Origin: Actinocatenispora thailandica | Lineage (GTDB): Bacteria > Actinomycetota > Actinomycetes > Mycobacteriales > Micromonosporaceae | NCBI RefSeq assembly: GCF_016865425.1 | Contig: NZ_AP023355.1 | Location: 6,942,198-7,006,197, forward strand | Length of the DNA stretch: 64,000 bases | Direction: 5' to 3' | Part shown: piece after piece, positions 31,884 through 41,246 of the stretch | Layout: every line of letters starts with the position of its first letter | Position numbering within the stretch: the stretch's first letter is position 1 | The notes under the pieces: model-generated | Seen by the model: only the letters and a program-made list of their open reading frames with translations | The model's database searches: none | Told to the model about the DNA's origin: nothing | Program-made: the position numbers and the translations under genes

Positions 31884-32085
31884 ACGACCCTCTTCCTTGA
31901 CTGCCCGGACCGGCCCGTCTGTGCCGGACCCGAAGCCTCTGCCGACAGAACGCCATCGTACGGACCGAGATTCCCCGTTGCGGTCTGCGTCACGCGGCGC
32001 CGGCGGGCGTCCCCGCCCGGCCGGGTACGAGCAGAGCAGGGGTCGGGCAGTGCGGGTCGCCGCACCGGCCGGGTGCCCCGACCGG

Positions 32086-33036
32086 TCAGGACGCGTGCAG
32101 CGAGATGGTCGAGGTCTGGTACTGCAGGTGTGCGCCGTCGGTACCGCACTCCGGGCCGACCACCGAGATCCGGGTGGCCGAGCCGGCGGACGCCACGACC
32201 ACCGCCGCCGGCCGGCTGCGGAACAGCGCGAAGTCGACGAGCGAGGCGGTGTAGCCGCCCGGCACGCCCAGCTGGTGCAGGCACCGGTCCAGCCGGGCCG
32301 GGTCGGTCAACGGCCGCAACTCCCCCGGTACCGCCGCGGCCACAGCGCTACTGGAAAGCGCTTGCTGTCCGGCTCGGTCGGCCGCCTGCGGCACCGTGTC
32401 GACGGTGTAGTCGGTGCCGCTCGCGGCGAGTCGGACACCGTCGGTCGGCCGGGCGTCCTTGGGCGCGATCTGCGCGTGGTTCGGCCCCTTCGTCGTGGGC
32501 GACGGCGTAGCCCCCTGCCGCGCCGAACCGGCCCGGCTCGACGACGCGTCCCGGTCCTGGCCGCCGGTCAGCACGCTCGCCCCAGCGATCCCGGCGAACG
32601 CGAGCACCAGCACCCCGGCCGCGGCGCCGGCCAGCCACTGCGCCCGCCGCCGACGGGACCGCCGATCCCGATCCAGCGCCACCACCGGGTGCCCGGCCGG
32701 CCGCTGCTCCCGGAACCCCTCCCCGAGCCGGGACAGCAACTCCGGCGGCATCGTGGTCGGGACCGTTCCGACGTGCGCCAGGTCGGCCCTGACCGCGGCG
32801 TCGGCCGGCACCGCCGCCGCGTGCGCGGACCGCCACTCCGGCCGCGTCGCGATCAGCTCCGCCACCTGCTCCTCGACCCCGGTACCGGCGAGGGCGCCGC
32901 CGACGTAGTCGGCGAGCAGCTCGTCGTCGACCTCCGGGCTGCGCCGGGCCGCCGCCACCAGCCGCCGCACCTCGGCCAGGTAGTCGGCGTCGGGCTGCTC
33001 CGCATCGGGCGACGGGGACCGCAGATCGTCGCTCAC
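32086..33036 (-). CDS. Putative anti-sigma-M factor (membrane protein)
   Basis: The 316-residue protein starts 4 bp inside the sigM end (ATGA-type overlap). Residues 1-130 are cytoplasmic with [20 protein letters not shown] and [21 protein letters not shown] helix at about 135-155 ([20 protein letters not shown]) is followed by an outer Ser/Thr/Ala-rich domain with [20 protein letters not shown] and two cysteines. The position matches RsmA/Rv3912 of mycobacteria, the anti-SigM factor. No zinc motif is visible. Confidence 0.8.
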   Translation of the reverse strand: MSDDLRSPSPDAEQPDADYLAEVRRLVAAARRSPEVDDELLADYVGGALAGTGVEEQVAELIATRPEWRSAHAAAVPADAAVRADLAHVGTVPTTMPPELLSRLGEGFREQRPAGHPVVALDRDRRSRRRRAQWLAGAAAGVLVLAFAGIAGASVLTGGQDRDASSSRAGSARQGATPSPTTKGPNHAQIAPKDARPTDGVRLAASGTDYTVDTVPQAADRAGQQALSSSAVAAAVPGELRPLTDPARLDRCLHQLGVPGGYTASLVDFALFRSRPAAVVVASAGSATRISVVGPECGTDGAHLQYQTSTISLHAS

Positions 33037-33683
33037 GTCGCCCCCCTCCCCCGTCGGGTACCGCCGTCCTCGCTGCCGGCCGTCTCAGATCTGACGTCCG
33101 GCGGCGGCGTCTGGTTCCGCAGGTGACCCAGTCGGGCGGCCAGCCTCGACCGGCCGCGCGCACACCGGCTCTTGATCGTGCCCGCCGCCACCCCGAGGAT
33201 CTGGGCCGCCTCGGCGACCGGGTAGCCGTACACGTCGACCAGGACCAGCGCGGCTCGCTGGTCCGGCGGCAACTCGGCCAGCGCGGCCTGCACGGTCAGC
33301 GCGGTGTCCCGGTCGGCCACCTGCGGGCCGGCGGCGACCGGTTCGGCGGTACCCGAGTCGGGCAGCGGCACGGTGGGCCTGGCCTGCCGGCGCCGGGCCC
33401 GGTCCAGGCAGGCGTTGACCACGATGCGGTGCAGCCAGGTGGTCACCGCCGAGTCGCCACGGAACCGGTCGGCCTTCCGGTACGCCGAGATCAGCGCGTC
33501 CTGGACCGCGTCCGCCGCCTCCTCGCGGTCGCCGAGGGTGCGCAGCGCCACCGCCCACAGCCGATCCGCGTGCCGGCGTACCAGCGTCTCGAAGGCGGCC
33601 GGATCGCCCGCGACGTGCGCCCGGAGGAGCTCGGTGTCGCCACGCGGGTCCATCCCGCTCTCGGTCGGCAGGTCGTGTCGCAC
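33033..33683 (-). CDS. sigM: ECF RNA polymerase sigma factor SigM
   Basis: The 216-residue ECF factor has region 2 LLRAHVAGDPAAFETLVRRH, DREEAADAVQDALISAYRKA and WLHRIVVNACLDRARRR, and region 4 LAELPPDQRAALVLVDVYGY with VAAGTIKSRCARGRSRLAAR. In mycobacteria SigM is in the same neighbourhood (trxB, anti-sigma, murJ). Start is GTG 33683 or ATG 33653. The anti-sigma gene overlaps its end. Confidence 0.92.
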   Translation of the reverse strand: MRHDLPTESGMDPRGDTELLRAHVAGDPAAFETLVRRHADRLWAVALRTLGDREEAADAVQDALISAYRKADRFRGDSAVTTWLHRIVVNACLDRARRRQARPTVPLPDSGTAEPVAAGPQVADRDTALTVQAALAELPPDQRAALVLVDVYGYPVAEAAQILGVAAGTIKSRCARGRSRLAARLGHLRNQTPPPDVRSETAGSEDGGTRRGRGAT

Positions 33684-33746
33684 GGTCGGGTCACTCGGCC
33701 GGATCGCGCCGGCCCGGGACGGCCAACCGGACCCGCGGGGAGTCGG

Positions 33747-35258
33747 TCACTGCCCGCGGACCTTGATGTCCTTGACGCCGAGCTGGTAGCCACCGTCCTG
33801 CGCCTGCGGCAGCTTCGTGATCCAGACCATCAGGTAGCGGGTCTTGACGCCGCTCAGCGTCCACGACTTCGTCACCTGGACCACCTGCTGTTTGGCGCCC
33901 GGCACCTGCTTGTAGTCGGACACCACCGAGTCGTCCTCGGCCGTGGTGCCGGAGCCCCCGTTGGCCGGGTCGGACTTGCCCGTCCGCAGCCCCACGGTGG
34001 CGCCGCCGTCGCTGAGCACCACCGACACGGTGGAGATGTCGCGAACCTTGCCGAGGTCGAGCAGGATGCCCATGCCTCGCTTGAAGCCGCCGAAGTTGGC
34101 CTGCTGGTAGTCCTGCGTCTCCCACTGCGTCGTGGCGCTGTCGTCGATCGCGTACTGCGAGTCCTTCAGCTCGGTGCGGTCGCCCTGGTCGGGGTCGACG
34201 ATCCGCACGTTGGCCGGCTTGATCGCGGTCGGGGCGCTGCCGCCGCCCTGGCTGGACTGGCTGGTCGGGTTGCCGCTCGGCGTCCCGCCGGTGGCGGTGT
34301 TGCTGTTCAGCCACTTCGTGCCGATCAGCAGGCCGAGCAGGGAGATCACCGCGAGGCCGGCGATGCCGACGGTCAGCTTCTTCCACCGCGGCCGGCGCTC
34401 CGGCGGATCCGGGGTCTCCACGGTGACCAGGTCGAGCGGACCGCTGACCTCGTTGGCGATGTTGAGCCGGGCCAGCTCGCCGGACAGCTCGGCCGCGGTC
34501 GGCGCCGCGAGCTGGTCGTCCAGCAGGTCCATGGTCAACGCGTCGATGTAGTTCGGCACGTCCGGCCGGACCTGGCGGGGCGCGGCCAGCTTGCCGTCCA
34601 CGGTCTGCGCCGGCGGGAGCCCGAAGTCGCCGGGCAGCTCGGTCGGCCAGGTGCCGGTCAGCGCGCAGTACAGGACGCCGCCCAGGCCACGGATGTCGCC
34701 CTCCTGGCTGGCGTCGGCGGAGGCGCGAGCGTCGGCGAGCACGATTCGTTCGGCGCCGAGCAGCACCGTGTTCGGGTGCACGTTGCCGTGCGCCACACCG
34801 GTCTCGTGGATGGCGGCCAGCGCGTCGGCGATCGCGTACGCGACGGCGGTGGCGCGGACCGGGTCGAGCGGGCCGTCGGTGGCGACGATCTCGCGGAGCG
34901 GGTGACCGTCCACGTACTCGCGCACCACGTACGCACGGTCGCCTTCGTCGACCGCGTCGTAGACGCCGACGGTGTGCGGATGGACCACCCGGCTGGCGGC
35001 GACGGCGGCCTGCAGCATGTCGTTCGCGGAGTCGCCGCCGGGGTATTTGAGGACGATGGTGACCGGGCGGCGGAGGATGACATCCACTCCACGCCACACC
35101 TGCCGCCCCGTGGAGTCGTCGTGGATGTGCTCCTCGAGGCGGTACCGGTCGGCGAGCACCTCGCCAACCGCGGGTGCTCCGACCTGGGTCAACCCAGTCC
35201 TCCCTCCGGCTGGCCCCCGGGCAGCGGCTGGCTCTAGTGCGACCCGTCGTTCACTCAC
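33747..35258 (-). CDS. Membrane pseudokinase partner of MurJ
   Basis: The 503-residue protein has a Ser/Thr-kinase fold at residues 30-260: LADRYRLEEHIHDDSTGRQV, the ATP-lysine-like TIVLKYPGG, YVVREYVDGHPLREIV, and AIHETGVAHGNVHPNTVLL. The catalytic HRD loop is HGN and the DFG motif is ADA, so it is likely inactive. A helix (about 300-320, GIAGLAVISLLGLLIG) leads to an outer domain resembling discoidin/sugar-binding folds (FKRGMGILLDLGKVRDISTV). In mycobacteria this part is fused to MurJ (MviN) and binds FhaA when phosphorylated; here it is a separate gene. Confidence 0.85.
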   Translation of the reverse strand: MSERRVALEPAAARGPAGGRTGLTQVGAPAVGEVLADRYRLEEHIHDDSTGRQVWRGVDVILRRPVTIVLKYPGGDSANDMLQAAVAASRVVHPHTVGVYDAVDEGDRAYVVREYVDGHPLREIVATDGPLDPVRATAVAYAIADALAAIHETGVAHGNVHPNTVLLGAERIVLADARASADASQEGDIRGLGGVLYCALTGTWPTELPGDFGLPPAQTVDGKLAAPRQVRPDVPNYIDALTMDLLDDQLAAPTAAELSGELARLNIANEVSGPLDLVTVETPDPPERRPRWKKLTVGIAGLAVISLLGLLIGTKWLNSNTATGGTPSGNPTSQSSQGGGSAPTAIKPANVRIVDPDQGDRTELKDSQYAIDDSATTQWETQDYQQANFGGFKRGMGILLDLGKVRDISTVSVVLSDGGATVGLRTGKSDPANGGSGTTAEDDSVVSDYKQVPGAKQQVVQVTKSWTLSGVKTRYLMVWITKLPQAQDGGYQLGVKDIKVRGQ

Positions 35259-35800
35259 AGCCTAGGTCCTCCGCGCCGCGTGCAGGCAGCACCCTGCTCA
35301 ACTCCCGCGTGTTGGTCACGTCTCGGTAACCCGCGTCACTACGGCGGGTAGTGCCCCGACCGATGTCATGGCCGTCTCGGCCCGTGCCACCGTATCGCGT
35401 CTCCGTCCGGTACTCGATGGTCGGAATGTCTTTCGTTACGACCGTCCTCATTTGTCGAACTCCACGGATGTGCCTGCTGACCAGCGAGTTACCGATATGC
35501 ACCGGGTGCCGGCGGTGCATGGTGTCGACAGTCATACACGTACCGCCGACGGGCCCGGTTGCGCCGGCCCGGATGCGTCACACCCGCGACTGGTGATCAC
35601 CGTTCGTGCTGGTACATGTGTGTGCGGTGGCGTTTGCCGGGGTCGGCGCCCGCGGAGCGTGGGTGTGGCGAGCCTCTCAGTCGTCCTGGCGACCGGAGAA
35701 ACGGATGTTGCCGGACAAGGCTCCCCGATAAACAGTACTACCAGGCGGTAACACGGCATATCGGATGGCAACCGCCGCACGGACTGTGCATGCTGTCCCC
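35259..35800. other. Intergenic region, less G+C-rich than neighbours
   Basis: 542 bp upstream of the pseudokinase gene and of the small gene at 35801. The part 35330-35540 is visibly poorer in G+C. It probably holds the promoter of the pseudokinase-sigM group on the minus strand. Frames here are not convincing as genes. Confidence 0.4.
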
Positions 35801-36085
35801 ATGGTTGCGTCGATGATGTTCGACTCCGACCGGCTGGTGCTGCTGTGGCCCCTCCCGCCGGAACAGCGCACCAGCGAAGGGATCGGCATCGGGAGCACCG
35901 TCTACCACGCGTGGCTCGCCTACCCGGACGCCGAAGCGCTGCGCCCCGAACCGGCGGCGGCGTCCGACGCGCTGCTGGTACACCGCATCGACCGCGGCTA
36001 CCTGATCCGGCACGACGGCACCGTGGTCCGGCAGTTGATCGCCGGCACCGAGGAACTCCTCCGCGCCGCCTACCAGACCCGATGA
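35801..36085 (+). CDS. Small hypothetical protein
   Basis: A 94-residue protein from ATG 35801 (ATG 35813 also possible). It has DSDRLVLLWPLPPEQRTSEG, GIGSTVYHAWLAYPDAEALR and HRIDRGYLIRHDGTVVRQLI. No family is recognised. The composition is that of a real folded protein, and it has several aromatic and charged residues. It stands between murJ, which reads toward it, and the pseudokinase promoter region. Confidence 0.55.
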   Translation: MVASMMFDSDRLVLLWPLPPEQRTSEGIGIGSTVYHAWLAYPDAEALRPEPAAASDALLVHRIDRGYLIRHDGTVVRQLIAGTEELLRAAYQTR

Positions 36086-36169
36086 GCCGCCGGCGGCAGG
36101 CAGCCCGGCCATCCGCCGCCCCGCCCGGCCTACCGGGCATCGCTCCGGCGGGCGCCGAGCGGCCGAACC

Positions 36170-38197
36170 TCAGCGGCCGACCTTGCTGCGGACCATCCCG
36201 ACGAGCTGGCTGATCTCCCGCACCCGCAACGCGTACGCGAGGCCGAAGTAGACGAGCGCGAGAACCGCGCCACCCGCGACCAGCTCGGCCAGGCTCGCGA
36301 CCCGGCCGTCCCCCAGCACCCCGCCGAGCGCCCTCGCCACCAGCCACGCGGGCACCGCGGCGACCGCACCGGCCAGTACCAGCCGGAGCAGGGTGCTCGC
36401 CACCTGGCGCAGGCCGAGCGCCCCGATCCGGCGGCGCAGCAGCGCGTACGACACGATCGCCGCGACCACGAACGACACCGCGTTGCCCAGCAGCAGCAGC
36501 GGCACCACGTAGTCGATCGGCGCCAGGAACCAGACCGCCACGTCGAACGCGATCTTGACCAGCACCACCGGCACGTTCACCAGCGCCGGGGTGCGGGTGT
36601 CGGGCATCGCGTAGAAGGTGAAGATCTGCAGCTGGCTCACCGCGAACGGCACCAGCCCGAACCCCGCCATCGCGATCGCCAGCCCGGCCGAGTGCGCCGC
36701 GCCGGCGTCGAAGTGCCCGTACTGGAACAGCACGACGCCCAGCTGCGAGCCGAACACCGCCAGCGCCACCGTGCCCGGGATCAGCAGCACCGAGGAGAGC
36801 CGGGTCCCCAGGGACAGGTAGTTGGAGACGTCGCCGAACCGGCGGTCCGCCGCCGCCGCGCTCATCCGCGGCATCAGCGCCGTCATCACCGACACCGCGG
36901 CGATCCCGTTGATCGTCATCATCAGCAGGAAGCCGTAGTCGTACACGATGGTGCCGGTGTCGTTGTGGCCCCGGGTGGTGAGACCGGCGATCTTGACGAC
37001 CACCAGCATGCCGACCTGGCTGATCGCCACGTAACACAGCGCCCAGCCGGCCAGCCGGCCGATCTCGCGCAACCCCATGCCGCGGAACGAGAACCGCAAC
37101 CGGAACCCGTAGCCCACCTTCCGCAGCGCCGGCGTCAGCGCCAGCACCTGCACGCACATCGCGATGGTGAAGCCGGAACCGATCAGCGCGATCTTCGGCA
37201 TCGTCATCGAGTCGAGCGTCGGCTTGTCCGGCCAGATCAGCGCGAACATCACGAAGAAGCCGATGATGACGATGTTGTTCAGGATCGGTGCCCAGGTCGG
37301 CGCCGCGAACGAGCCGCGGGTGTTCAGCACCGCCTGGAACATCGCCGACAGGCCCATGAAGAAGATCGCCGGCAGCATGAAGTAGCTCAGCGACGTGACC
37401 GTGTCGTGGATCGGCGTGCCACGGGCCAGCACCCAGGACACCACCGGCGCACCGATGGTCACGATCGCCGCCATCACCAGCAACAGCGTCGCCGCCAGCG
37501 TGACGAACCGTTCGGTGAACGCCTCGCCACGGTCCGGGTCGCTCTTGCGCGCCCGCACCAGCAGCGGCACCACGACACTGGTCAGCGTGCCGCCCATGAG
37601 CAGCTCGTACAGCATCTGCGGCGAGTAGACGGCCTGGGTGTACGCGTTGCCCACGTTCAGGCCGAGCGCCGCGCCGATCGCGACGGTACGGCCGTAGCCC
37701 AGGATGCGGCTGACCAGGTTGAGCCCGGCCATCATCGCGCTGTTGCGCATCACGCCGCGATCGCCGCCGGCCTCCGGTTCGGGGGTCGGCGGTACCTCAC
37801 CGGTCGGCGGCATGGTCGCCGTCGCGGTCGGATCCGGCACCGCACCCTGGGGTGCGGACATGGCGGCGACCTCCTGCTCGACGGCGAACGAGGACCGGTA
37901 GAGCCCGTCCCCGGCGGCGGTCGGGGACGGTGGAACGGGTACCTGCCGGTCGGGCTCGCCGGGCAGCCCGGCCGGTGCGGCGTACCGCGCCGCCGGGTCG
38001 TCGCCGAGCCGGCTGGCGTCGTCGCCGAGCCGGGTGGCGTCGTCGCCGAGCCGGGTGGCGTCGTGGCCGGGCCGGGTGGCGTCGTGGCCGGGCCGGGTGG
38101 CGTCGGCCGGCACCGGGTGCTGGATGCGCGGATCGTCGCCGCTGCGGTACACCCGGCCCTGCGGGCTACTCATGGTTCGCTCGTCGTGCTCGCTCAT
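36170..38197 (-). CDS. murJ: Lipid II flippase MurJ (MviN)
   Basis: MurJ flips lipid II across the membrane. The 675-residue protein has about 145 N-terminal cytoplasmic residues with five heptads (DATRPGH, DATRPGH, DATRLGD, DATRLGD, DASRLGD; residues 32-66). Around 14 membrane helices follow: SAMMAGLNLVSRILGYGRTV, YSPQMLYELLMGGTLTSVVV, SYFMLPAIFFMGLSAMFQAV and NTRGSFAAPTWAPILNNIVI. It ends after ALRVREISQLVGMVRSKVGR, with no kinase part. GGAG lies 7 bp before ATG 38197. The Nudix gene lies 21 bp upstream on the same strand. Confidence 0.96.
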   Translation of the reverse strand: MSEHDERTMSSPQGRVYRSGDDPRIQHPVPADATRPGHDATRPGHDATRLGDDATRLGDDASRLGDDPAARYAAPAGLPGEPDRQVPVPPSPTAAGDGLYRSSFAVEQEVAAMSAPQGAVPDPTATATMPPTGEVPPTPEPEAGGDRGVMRNSAMMAGLNLVSRILGYGRTVAIGAALGLNVGNAYTQAVYSPQMLYELLMGGTLTSVVVPLLVRARKSDPDRGEAFTERFVTLAATLLLVMAAIVTIGAPVVSWVLARGTPIHDTVTSLSYFMLPAIFFMGLSAMFQAVLNTRGSFAAPTWAPILNNIVIIGFFVMFALIWPDKPTLDSMTMPKIALIGSGFTIAMCVQVLALTPALRKVGYGFRLRFSFRGMGLREIGRLAGWALCYVAISQVGMLVVVKIAGLTTRGHNDTGTIVYDYGFLLMMTINGIAAVSVMTALMPRMSAAAADRRFGDVSNYLSLGTRLSSVLLIPGTVALAVFGSQLGVVLFQYGHFDAGAAHSAGLAIAMAGFGLVPFAVSQLQIFTFYAMPDTRTPALVNVPVVLVKIAFDVAVWFLAPIDYVVPLLLLGNAVSFVVAAIVSYALLRRRIGALGLRQVASTLLRLVLAGAVAAVPAWLVARALGGVLGDGRVASLAELVAGGAVLALVYFGLAYALRVREISQLVGMVRSKVGR

Positions 38198-38218
38198 GCT
38201 CGGTCTCCGCTGCGCCCG

Positions 38219-39211
38219 TCACGCGCCGGGCTTCGCGAGCAGCCCCGGCACCTGCGCGACCAGCCGCCGCTCGTCGGGGTGCGCGAGCCGCTGCGGGATG
38301 TCGTCGAGTGGCACCCATGCGACCTCCACCACCTCCCGGTCCCGGTCGGACAGCTCGCCGTCGACGAACCGCAGCAGGAAATGGTGCACGGTCTTGTGGA
38401 TCTTCTCGCCGTGCAGCATGAACCAGTAGTCGACCTCGCCGAGCCGGTGGCGCACCTCGGAGGACACCCCGGTCTCCTCCTCGATCTCGCGTACCGCGGT
38501 CTGCTCCAGGGTCTCACCCAGCTCCACGTGGCCCTTCGGAAGCGACCAGATCAGCCGGCCACGCCGGTCGTGCTTGCCGATGAGCACGCCGAACGTGCCG
38601 TCCTCGCGCACGTCGACGACCAGCCCACCGGACGACACCTCCTCGATCCGGCCGGACCGGGTGCGCCGCCGGCCGCGGATCTGACCCGGCGGGGGCGCCT
38701 CCACCCGGCGCTTGCGCCGCTTCCTCGCCGCCGGCCGGGCGGCCGGTGCGACGGCATCCGCAGGCGCCTCGGTGCTGCCGGCGCGGTCGGCCGGTGCCGC
38801 ACTCGGCTGACCGGACGAGCCGCCGCGGCGCCGGCGCCGCCGCTTGCGCCGCCGGCCGCTGGCCGCGCTCTCGGCCCCGGCGGCGGCGTCCGCCGGCGGG
38901 CCGTCGCCGGGGGTCGGCTCGGAACGATCGCCGTCGCCGGCCGTGGGCCCGCCGGACGCCGAGTCGCCCGGCGCGGAGTCGCCCGGCGCGGAGTCGCCCG
39001 GCGCGGAGTCGCCCGGCGCCGACTCGGTCGACCCGGGCTTCGCCGGCGCGCCACGGTGCCGCGGACGGCGCCGGCGACGGGACCGCCGGCGCGGCGAGTC
39101 GCCGGTACCGGATGCGGTGTTGGCGTCGTTTGTCGCATTGCTCGGCCGTGTCGTCGACCCGTCGGCAGGGGCACCCTGTTCGACGGCGGGTGTACGGTCA
39201 CGGCTCGGCAT
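38219..39211 (-). CDS. Nudix hydrolase, MutT4-like, with Arg/Pro-rich N-terminus
   Basis: A 330-residue protein. The Nudix domain occupies the last 140 residues: LIGKHDRRGRLIWSLPKGHV, the Nudix box GHVELGETLEQTAVREIEEE-TGV, and FLLRFVDGELSDRDREVVEV. The first 180 residues are Arg- and Ala/Pro-rich and include four perfect APGDS units (about residues 65-84). Its place between murJ and pcnA-type genes matches Rv3908 (mutT4). It hydrolyses a nucleoside diphosphate derivative; the substrate is unknown. Confidence 0.88.
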   Translation of the reverse strand: MPSRDRTPAVEQGAPADGSTTRPSNATNDANTASGTGDSPRRRSRRRRRPRHRGAPAKPGSTESAPGDSAPGDSAPGDSAPGDSASGGPTAGDGDRSEPTPGDGPPADAAAGAESAASGRRRKRRRRRRGGSSGQPSAAPADRAGSTEAPADAVAPAARPAARKRRKRRVEAPPPGQIRGRRRTRSGRIEEVSSGGLVVDVREDGTFGVLIGKHDRRGRLIWSLPKGHVELGETLEQTAVREIEEETGVSSEVRHRLGEVDYWFMLHGEKIHKTVHHFLLRFVDGELSDRDREVVEVAWVPLDDIPQRLAHPDERRLVAQVPGLLAKPGA

Positions 39212-39523
39212 GACACGACCCTAGCGCCCGCTTCCGCGACCGGTTGACGGGAACGGACGTGCCGGAGTAGAGGTCGGCGGCCGGCCCGATCCGGCGCGTG
39301 CACCGACCCGTCGGGCCCGTCGCCCGGCTCGGTACGCTGGCCGGGCCATGACCATGCACCCGGGCGGCCCTTGCCGCCGCACCCCGACCCGCGCCGCCGA
39401 CCGGTGCACCGCCGCCCGCTGCCCCGGGCCGTACCGTCCGCGGAGCGCCGGCCGGAACAAGCAGCGGACGACCACACGTCCGGTGGCGCCGGATGCCCGG
39501 TCGGAGCGCAGCGGGGAGCGGGC
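39212..39523. other. Divergent promoter region, Nudix / CCA-adding enzyme
   Basis: 312 bp between divergent genes. The frame open from 39371 is a Pro/Arg-rich upstream extension without homology to the enzyme. No clear promoter elements are visible. Confidence 0.35.
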
Positions 39524-41008
39524 ATGAGCGCCCTGCGGCGGGAGCCGTCCGAGGTGCAGCGCCGCGCCGCCGCCGAACTGATCACGGTCCCGCCGGTGGC
39601 GGACGAGCTCGGCCAGCGGTTCGCCGCCGCCGGGCACGAGCTGTACCTGGTCGGCGGGTCGGTCCGGGACGCGCTGCTGCGCCGACCCGGCGCCCTGCTG
39701 TCCGCCGGCGTCGACCTCGCCGACGCGCGCGAGCAGGACCTGGACTTCGCCACCAGCGCGCACCCGGAGCAGACGCTGGAACTGCTGACCGGCTGGGCGG
39801 AGGCGACCTGGACCACCGGGATCGCGTTCGGCACGATCGGCGCGCAGCGCCGCGGCCTGCGGATCGAGATCACCACCTACCGGGCCGAGGCGTACGACCG
39901 GGTCAGCCGCAACCCGATCGTCCAGTACGGCACCAGGCTCGACGACGATCTGGCCCGCCGCGACTTCACCGTCAACGCGATGGCGTTCTCGGTGCCCGGG
40001 CACGAGTTCGTCGACCCGTACGGCGGGCTCGTCGACCTGGCCGGCAAGGCACTGCGCACGCCCGGTGCGCCGGCCGACTCGTTCGCCGACGACCCGCTGC
40101 GGATGCTGCGCGCCGCCCGGTTCGCCGCGCAGCTGCGGTTCGACGTCGACCCGGCGGTCCGGCAGGCGATCGTCGAGATGGCCGCCGACCTCGGCCGGAT
40201 CACCGCGGAACGGATCCGGGACGAGCTGACCAAGCTGCTGACCGGCGCCGACCCGGTCGCCGGGCTGCGGCTGCTGGTCGACACCGGGCTGGCCGAGACC
40301 TTCCTGCCCGAGCTGCCCGCGCTGCGGATGCAGATCGACGAGCACGCGCAGCACAAGGACGTCTACGAGCACACGCTCACCGTGGTGAACAACGCGGTAC
40401 GCCTGGAGGGGGCGGACGGCCCCGACTTCATCCTGCGGATGGCCGCGCTGATGCACGACATCGGCAAGCCGGCCACCAAGGCGATCGGTGCCGACGGCGG
40501 CGTCTCGTTCCACCACCACGAGGTCGTCGGCGCGCGGATGACGCGGCAGCGGATGAAGGCGTTGAAGTTCCCGAAGGACACCATCGCCCAGGTGTCCCGG
40601 CTGGTCGCGCTGCACCTGCGGTTCTACGGGTACGGGCGGGGCGAGTGGACCGACTCCGCGGTCCGGCGGTACGTCACGGACGCCGCCGACCTGCTGCCCC
40701 GGCTGCACAAGCTGGTCCGGTCCGACTGCACCACCCGGAACCGGCGGAAGGCCGCCGGGCTGGCGCGCGACTACCAGGCGCTGGAGGACCGGATCGAGCG
40801 CATCCAGGCCGAGGAGGACCTCGCCCGGGTCCGGCCCGACCTGGACGGCAACGCGATCATGAAGCTGCTCGACATCCCGCCGGGCCCGGCCGTCGGCGCC
40901 GCCTGGAAGTACCTGAAGGAACTGCGGCTGGAACGCGGCCCGTTGCCGCCGGACGAGGCGGAGGCCGAGCTGTTCCGCTGGGCCCGCGAGCACGACATCA
41001 TCACCTAG
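39524..41008 (+). CDS. CCA tRNA nucleotidyltransferase
   Basis: The 494-residue enzyme adds or repairs the 3'-CCA end of tRNA. It has the class II nucleotidyltransferase motif LYLVGGSVRDALL near residue 40 with DLDFATSAHPEQTLELL, RRDFTVNAMAFSV, LRMLRAARFAAQLRFDVDPA, and an HD-type domain (AALMHDIGKPATKAIG) in the C-terminal half. ATG 39524 follows GGGGAG. The order pcnA-mutT4 matches M. tuberculosis Rv3907c-Rv3908. The stop is immediately followed by a heptanucleotide repeat. Confidence 0.95.
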   Translation: MSALRREPSEVQRRAAAELITVPPVADELGQRFAAAGHELYLVGGSVRDALLRRPGALLSAGVDLADAREQDLDFATSAHPEQTLELLTGWAEATWTTGIAFGTIGAQRRGLRIEITTYRAEAYDRVSRNPIVQYGTRLDDDLARRDFTVNAMAFSVPGHEFVDPYGGLVDLAGKALRTPGAPADSFADDPLRMLRAARFAAQLRFDVDPAVRQAIVEMAADLGRITAERIRDELTKLLTGADPVAGLRLLVDTGLAETFLPELPALRMQIDEHAQHKDVYEHTLTVVNNAVRLEGADGPDFILRMAALMHDIGKPATKAIGADGGVSFHHHEVVGARMTRQRMKALKFPKDTIAQVSRLVALHLRFYGYGRGEWTDSAVRRYVTDAADLLPRLHKLVRSDCTTRNRRKAAGLARDYQALEDRIERIQAEEDLARVRPDLDGNAIMKLLDIPPGPAVGAAWKYLKELRLERGPLPPDEAEAELFRWAREHDIIT

Positions 41009-41090
41009 GCCGCTGGCCGCTGGCCGCTGGCCGCTGGCCGCTGGCCGCTGGCCGCTGGCCGCTGGCCGCTGGCCGCTGGCCGCTGGCCGC
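41009..41090. repeat. Heptanucleotide tandem repeat GCCGCTG x 11.7
   Basis: Eleven perfect GCCGCTG units and a partial twelfth start on the base after the stop codon of the CCA-adding enzyme gene. The array has no interruptions. Such a perfect short-unit array is rare in bacterial chromosomes and could vary in copy number by slippage. Confidence 0.95.
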
Positions 41091-41246
41091 GCCGGCCGGT
41101 CGGTAGCCGGATGCCCGCTGTTTGTACATCACGACCGGCTGGCATTGCCCTGCCGGATTCGCCCCGGCATGATCGCAGGAGCCTGCCGCCCCCGGGGCGG
41201 CGGACGAACCGAGCGGTGCCGGTACGCCAGCGACGGGAGACCGGAG

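Noticed and set aside
35251-35535. Minus-strand frame upstream of the pseudokinase gene
   Set aside because: No ribosome binding site and no family resemblance; it lies in the probable promoter region.
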